This document shows positions 58,744-64,000 of a stretch of DNA of 64,000 bases, one piece after another. The translations under genes and the position numbers were made by a program. The notes under the pieces are model-generated. The model saw only the letters and a list, made by a program, of their open reading frames with translations, ran no database searches and was not told where the DNA came from. Origin of the DNA: Rhizophagus clarus (taxonomy: Eukaryota; Glomeromycota; Glomeromycetes; Glomerales; Glomeraceae); NCBI GenBank assembly GCA_015698045.1, contig BLAL01000009.1, forward strand, positions 513,501 to 577,500. The letters run 5' to 3'. Within the stretch, counting starts at the first letter, position 1, and each line of letters starts with the position of its first letter.

Positions 58744-59929
58744 AAATAGAAGATGAAAATTATCAAACAAAAAAAAAGATTGTTAAATTTGAATTACTAG
58801 ATTATAATTTTAGATATTGAGGAAAAAACTCTCTTCTGAAACTGTCATGACCATTTTTTATTGAAAAAATATTTTTTATTTTTTTCCCGTAGGTTGACTG
58901 TTAGAAGGCTAACAGTCCCTACACCCCCCCTCCTTTATTTAAAAACACACTTTAAAGCACTAGACTTGGTTGTCATATGTGCTAAACGAATATTTTCAGG
59001 ATTTTTTGAGTTTTCAATATTCCTTTGTCAGTGGTAGCAGTGGCAACAAAGTAACTGAGATATTATATTTGGGAAGAAAACTATACTACGGATTGAGGCT
59101 AGGTGGAATATAACTGAGATAATACTCGACCTACGACTCATCTATTAGACAAGTTTTCGACTCAAGGAACCTATTTTTTTATTTTTTCTTTGCCTTTTTT
59201 TAGGGCGTTCTTGTGAAAAAATACTTTTTGATTTACCTCCATCTAATGATCGGCCTGTCACATGACCAAACATAAGGGGCTTTTTTGTTTGGTTCAATTA
59301 TAGAATAATCTGCAGCCTAACATTTGGAATTTTCTGATTTGTCAGATAATACTAAGGGATGATTTGCTCTGGTCTCATTGAGGCGATGATTTGCTCTGTC
59401 TTAGTAGAGTACACAAGTTGCGCAGTTTCATTTTTTATCAGAATATTAATACAGAACTCTAAACGCGTCTCTACCTTGAGTAGTGTAGACGGATGATTCA
59501 CTTGATACCATGGCGACTTTATATTGATGGAGAAAGGTCCCTACAGTACTAGCTGTTTTTAAAAGTCAAAACTAGTTCCAGACTTCTTACATCTTCTGGC
59601 AACAGAGGATGGCTAATTATACATCACACTCCTTTGAAACATTTCTAGGTTTATTTATAATTAAATTCCTTTTTTTTTACAATCCCTAGAAATTTTATGT
59701 TTTTCTTTTTTTTTGTAATTTGTTTTTGTTTTTGTTTTTATTTTTTTATCTTATTAGGCTTTTGTTTCATAGCCTTTTTTTTTTTTAAATAACACTTCGA
59801 GTAACTCTTTGAGTCTCGGCTGCATATCTTACTTCTCTAGCCTAGATATTATAATTTTTAACAATCTTAGTTACAGTTGAATTATTCCATTTTTTTTCTC
59901 TGTTGGTGGTGCTGGTGGTGATAGGTTGT
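58744..59929. other. No gene; less AT-rich non-coding stretch
   Basis: Base composition is higher in GC than the neighbours and there are no long frames. It may be 5' or internal sequence of the LINE whose 3' end follows, but I found no protein motif to support that. Confidence 0.4.
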
Positions 59930-60268
59930 TACAATTTTTCTTCCTTAATAGAAAATTGGGATCTAAGATCCAGCATAGTCTACTCGATGAAGCTTCTTCA
60001 GAAGAGGTGAGATGCTTTAATGCACAGGACTATAAGGGGATTTTACATGCGTTGTATCTATACAGCGGGATTTGTAGAGGACGTGGTAAATGTTAGTTGG
60101 GTCATCTGTCGGGAGCCAGTATCATAGTTTAGCTTGATTATATCTGTAGTTAGTTATAGATATCTAACCTAAACTTTACTGCAGACTAACTCGTTTGAGT
60201 ATTTGTTGTAAATCTCTTTGTATTTTTTTTCGTCTTGTCAATAAAAATAAAAATAAAAATAAAAATAA
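59930..60268 (+). mobile_element. LINE 3' end with AAAAT tail
   Basis: It shares TTCTTCCTTAATAGAAA and TTGAGTATTT...ATCTCTTTGTATTTT with the 3' UTR of the LINE at 24664-29060, here on the + strand. It ends in about five AAAAT units (60238-60268), a typical LINE tail. No coding part is joined to it. Confidence 0.75.
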
Positions 60269-60781
60269 TTTTAGATATTGAAATAATTTAATTTAAATCT
60301 TTTTTTAATATTTTACTTTTTTTATTAATAATTAAATCTTCAAATATAAATGTATTCTCTTCTGTTACTGCTTTAATTTCTTTTATTATTAACTCATTTT
60401 ATTTTATTCCTAATCCATTATTTTCTTTCTATTGTAAATTATCTGTTTCTTTTTATTTAACAAAAAAATTACAAACTTGTTCACCTTTTACAGAAAACTC
60501 TTTTTTTTTATTTTTTTTTTTTTTAATGATCTATATATGCTTTTATTGATATTTAGTTCATATATCATATAAACAATTTATCAGAAGCTATATCTATCCT
60601 GACCTGCAGAATGCGATCATCAAAATACAGTATAATTTAAAATAATAAATATAAAGATAATAAATATAAATATAAAATATTATAAAATTAACTATTTTTT
60701 TTTTTTTTTTTTTTCAAAGCATTATGTTAATTCCAAATCCAATATTACATTATTAATAATGTTGCTGGTTTTTTTATAAGC

Positions 60782-62110
60782 TCAACTAAACCACCCATTA
60801 TTATTAATTAATAAATACATCTGATTATGAACTTTTTTGATTATTATATCACTTTTTGATGTTGTATAATTTTTATCTGTTGCCATTTTGGATGAAGAAT
60901 TGTCAAGTGTTGTAGTTAAAATTTCCTGTTCTTCTAATAATTTTTCACTTTCCAATTGTTGTTTTTCTTGCTTTGAGTATTTTGTTTGCTAATGAGAAGA
61001 TTTAAAGTAATGCTCCATATTTTCAGATTTACTCAATTTGTCTTTCTTCCAATGTTATTGGCTTTTTCCCATGCTATTGTTGTTGTATATCTTGGAAGCC
61101 AGATAAGTTCTTTGAAGTGAATAATAAAGGAATTTGATAGTGCAACTATAAATATTGTATTTTTTGTTTCTGTAAATTCAAATAACTGTTTTGCTAAATT
61201 AAAAAGATTATTATTAATTTTGGCTTTTAAAACTAATATACAAAAATTGGTAAACTTCCTGCTATTATGATATATGCCTAGTATCTTGTTTAATTTTTCA
61301 TATATATCTATATCTGTACTTTTTTGTTGCTTGTTTAATTTTAAAATGGTATGGATAAGATCATTTTGTATTTTTTTCCTAATTCTTGGCCATATTTTTT
61401 TATTAGCTTTGCATGTGATAAAGTGATGCTAATCTTCTTTTTTGTTATCATTACATTTGGAACACACAAAATCCTTATATATGTCAGGCTTTTACTGGAT
61501 TAAGATAGAACCTATAGGAAGAATTTTGGCAAATAATTTAATAATAAATATTAGATGCCAGTGTTTTTTTACTGAAATACAATTAAACCCTTTATATTTA
61601 TGAATTAAGTTCCAAGTTATATTCCATGTAATTGATTTTGGTGATTCTTTTTTATTGTTTTTAATTGTGATCATTCTGCTGCTATTTTAGTATTCATTAA
61701 AGTTTTAATGAATTTTCTTAAGTTGTATTTAATTGGAATATTCTTGTATACTGGGAAAAATCTTACTGTTCTGTTACTGTAATTGAATTTGTTATTAAAG
61801 TAATTGCTACTACTACTTGCACTTTTAGCCAGCTTGTCTGCTATTTCATTCATTTTGTTTTCACTATGTCCCTTGATTTTCACTAACTCTAATTCCATCT
61901 TTTTTTTTTGTAAAAGAATATTAATCTTGAGTAGAATTAATGAATTTGTTTGTTTCAACAGTTTTCTGCCTGATTTGCTATGTTGGTTGTTAATCATTTG
62001 AATGGCACTTTGACTATCTGTGTATATTTTAACCTTTGCATCTGTAGGGCTAGTAAGTAAGGCCATAAATATAGTTACTAATTCTGATCTTGTTGATGAA
62101 GGCCATAGTG
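60782..62110 (-). pseudogene. LINE ORF2 C-terminal part (RNase H and zinc motif)
   Basis: The RNase H domain reads SELVTIFMALLTSPTDAKV then KIYTDSQSAIQMI, and VKIKGHSENKMNEIADKLAK (61671-62110). A linker precedes the zinc motif CSKCN...ED*HHFITC (about 61425-61465), where TAG replaces a usual Trp. The tail ends INNNGWFS at TGA 60782-60784. It belongs to the same general class as the LINE at 24.7-29 kb but is a different copy. It is cut at 62110 by the GAGCC-rich block. Confidence 0.75.
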
Positions 62111-62400
62111 ATAAGTAAAGTTTCGCATGAGCTGAGCCAGCTTGTAAGCTGGATCAAGCTTTTCAAGCTGAGTCAAGCCAAGCCACGATTAAATTGGCTT
62201 GGTGGCTCACAAGTCAGCTTGAAAAAGCTTGAGTCAGGTAATAGGCTTGGTTTGATAAACTCAAGCTGGCAGTAGGCTTAGCTTGAAAAGCTCAAGCTGG
62301 CTCATGAGCCAGATCAAGCTCAGCAATTTTTTATAAAAAATGCTGGTACCAATAGTTCTGGCATTTTTTTTTATAATTTTATAATACAAAACACTATTAA
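62111..62400. repeat. GAGCC/GGCTC-rich palindromic block, second copy
   Basis: Dense inverted words CAAGCTGGCTCATGAGCCAG, AGCTTGAAAAGCTC and GAGCTGAGCC are followed by GGTACCAATAGTTCTGGCAT and a T-run. The same combination is at 50960-51300. It interrupts the LINE frame at 62110. Confidence 0.65.
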
Positions 62401-63452
62401 CGCTATAATGAATTATTCAGTATAAAGGCAGGGTTAGGGTTATCTTAGAGTTGAGGTGTATGGGTACTCTAAATTATTTATAGAGTAATATAGTATACCA
62501 ATAAATTTGACTAACGACGTCATTTATCAACTTTAGTGGTAAATCTAACATTATTTTGTCACCAAATGGCTTACTTATATACTTATTCCATCACCTATTA
62601 AAACTATATTTTGAATCTTTACCAATAAAAACCCAGGAATATACATGTTGTTCTATACCAAACGCTAAGAAAAATGATATTCTTATTACGGTAACACATT
62701 TTTTCATTCTAAAATAAAAACATGTGCTAAAATTAATTAAACTCCTGAGCAGTGAATATGAATGTGAAATGCCAAGAAATTCTCTAAAGAAAAATCAAGG
62801 GGAAACCTGCCAGTAATTATGCTATAATAGGAACTATTAACCTTATTTGAAAGTTTATCCAAAAATAATCAAATAAACATTACAAAATACCTAACATTTT
62901 GTATCAATGCCAAGAAATTTAGTGCAAACTATGCGGTTTTACTAATTTATAATAAATTAATAATACAAAATTAAAAAGGATTTAATCGATTGGAATTCGG
63001 CTGAAACCTTTAGGGTTAACGGCAAAACTTTTAGCTGACTTCCCGTAGGATAATGGTAAATAGTTTAGTTAGCATCACGTGACTGCGCAGAAGTGCAGTT
63101 CTGGTTGCGTCACTGCTGCGTTATGCTGCAGTATTTATGTCAATATCGATCATTACATAAGTCATTTTTGAGACTAGGTTTGTAGATCTTTACATGATTT
63201 GAGTAACCTAATGCAAGCCAGCCAGCTACAGTCTTTCGGTCACGTGACTGGCTGCTTATGTCATCCTAACTTTACTGCATCAAAATGTATAAAATGTTTG
63301 GCTAGGTTTGCAGCTTTGTGTAAATTTTTATCTGACTGGAAAATATCAGCTCGCGCTTAGGAATGTGATTAGATGTTACACCTTGCGGAAAACCTATAAT
63401 TGGCTAATCGGTTTAGGGTTAGTCACGTAAGAGTGGAAAAACTTATTATTGG
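62401..63452. other. No gene recognised
   Basis: Non-coding. Contains isolated GGGTTAGGGTTA and TTTAGGGTTAG words (about 62433 and 63410) and CACGTGACTGGCTGC-like words near 63240. Confidence 0.45.
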
Positions 63453-63476
63453 TTAGGGTTAGGGTTAGGGTTAGGG
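63453..63476. repeat. Interstitial telomere-type tract (TTAGGG)4
   Basis: Four perfect TTAGGG units lie inside otherwise unrelated sequence, with further single and double units nearby. Ordinary sequence continues for over 500 bp beyond, so this is not a chromosome end within the window. Confidence 0.9.
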
Positions 63477-64000
63477 TCAATGTTATATTAGGAGTAAGTG
63501 TAAGTAAAGAGTTATTCTGGACCGACGACGTCGTTGGTTCTGAATTAACAAAAGCAAAGAAGACGTCGCCTTATGGTCGGATAACTGGGCCTTTAAATAC
63601 AACTCCAATACATCTTATGTAAGCAAAATTATGCTAAACGGTTAACTACTTATTCCCTTTATATGGAAAACAACATGTACGCATGTTTCATTTAAAATGA
63701 ATTAAGAATGAAAAAATAAATTAACATTCTCGTTTTCCAAACCGCATGGTTACTCGTATGAGTTTCACCAATCAATTGATGAACCAATCTCATGAATTTT
63801 TTATGAGACAAATTTTTATTTAATTTCCACATGCGGTAGCATGTGGAAACTAAAATAAGAATTTTTCGAATTAAAAAATTCCATGCGGTAGTACCCAATA
63901 AATTAAAAAAGGAGGACTAACGTCTCAAAGCATGAAAATTAACTCCTTAATTTAATTTGAAACAAGGGGCAACCATATGGGTGCCACTTGACTAAATCTC
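63477..64000. other. Right edge, no gene; small hairpin
   Basis: A perfect 11-bp stem TTTCCACATGC/GCATGTGGAAA with a GGTA loop lies at 63824-63849, and ATGCGGTAG recurs at 63886. No RNA family was recognised. No supported gene. Confidence 0.45.

Noticed and set aside
1-64000. tRNA or rRNA genes
   Set aside because: I looked for T-arm and box B-like words and for conserved rRNA cores and saw none; a tRNA scan would settle this.

Overview
The window looks like AT-rich nuclear DNA of an arbuscular mycorrhizal fungus (Glomeromycotina, Rhizophagus-like). Three things point there: short GT-AG introns of about 50-100 bp, a Crinkler-type effector gene, and a very dense load of CACTA, hAT, MULE, Tc1/mariner-like and LINE relics. 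The organism is inferred from gene style, not proven. No viral, plasmid or bacterial feature was seen.

Region 1 (about 0.9-11.3 kb) is a compact core block with four genes that look intact. A DUF7918-like gene (938-2583, +) converges on the glycine decarboxylase P-protein gene (2700-6597, -, 11 exons, 1020 aa). That gene is divergent from the mitochondrial intermediate peptidase gene OCT1 (7341-10131, +, 5 exons, 807 aa). A PB1-domain protein follows (10492-11328, +). The exon models of the three multi-exon genes sum to whole codons. GCV2 and OCT1 both act in mitochondria and share a 743-bp intergenic region that holds a MITE.

Region 2 (11.3-23 kb) is accessory. It holds a pseudogene of an unrecognised multi-copy family, an AT-rich desert with a palindromic element carrying a nested MITE, a segmental duplication (11350-11787 and 17805-18258), a decayed Crinkler copy, and an intact Crinkler gene (20139-22884, -, 863 aa: Crinkler header, P-loop NTPase, PD-(D/E)XK-like nuclease).

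Region 3 (23-38.6 kb) holds a broken LINE cut by a hAT-type MITE, two members of a second hAT-type family, a DDE-transposase relic, several minisatellites, and a tandem array of small exon-like blocks.

Region 4 (38.6-45.5 kb) is one nearly complete CACTA transposon. It has matching 17-bp terminal inverted repeats, a Tnp2-like transposase gene on +, a divergent coiled-coil gene on -, and a central block of short direct repeats. The transposase frame is kept over about 1040 codons but has three stop codons.

Region 5 (45.5-64 kb) holds a Gln/Pro-rich gene with many stops but an unbroken frame, a Cdc20/Cdh1-like WD40 scrap, a four-unit array of identical-length 41-nt exon-like blocks, hAT transposase and MULE relics, a 1.15-kb hAT-type element carrying about 25 copies of a 27-bp repeat, a 533-bp foldback element, LINE pieces, and a short internal telomere-type TTAGGG tract. 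All homology calls were made by eye and none was checked by a database search.
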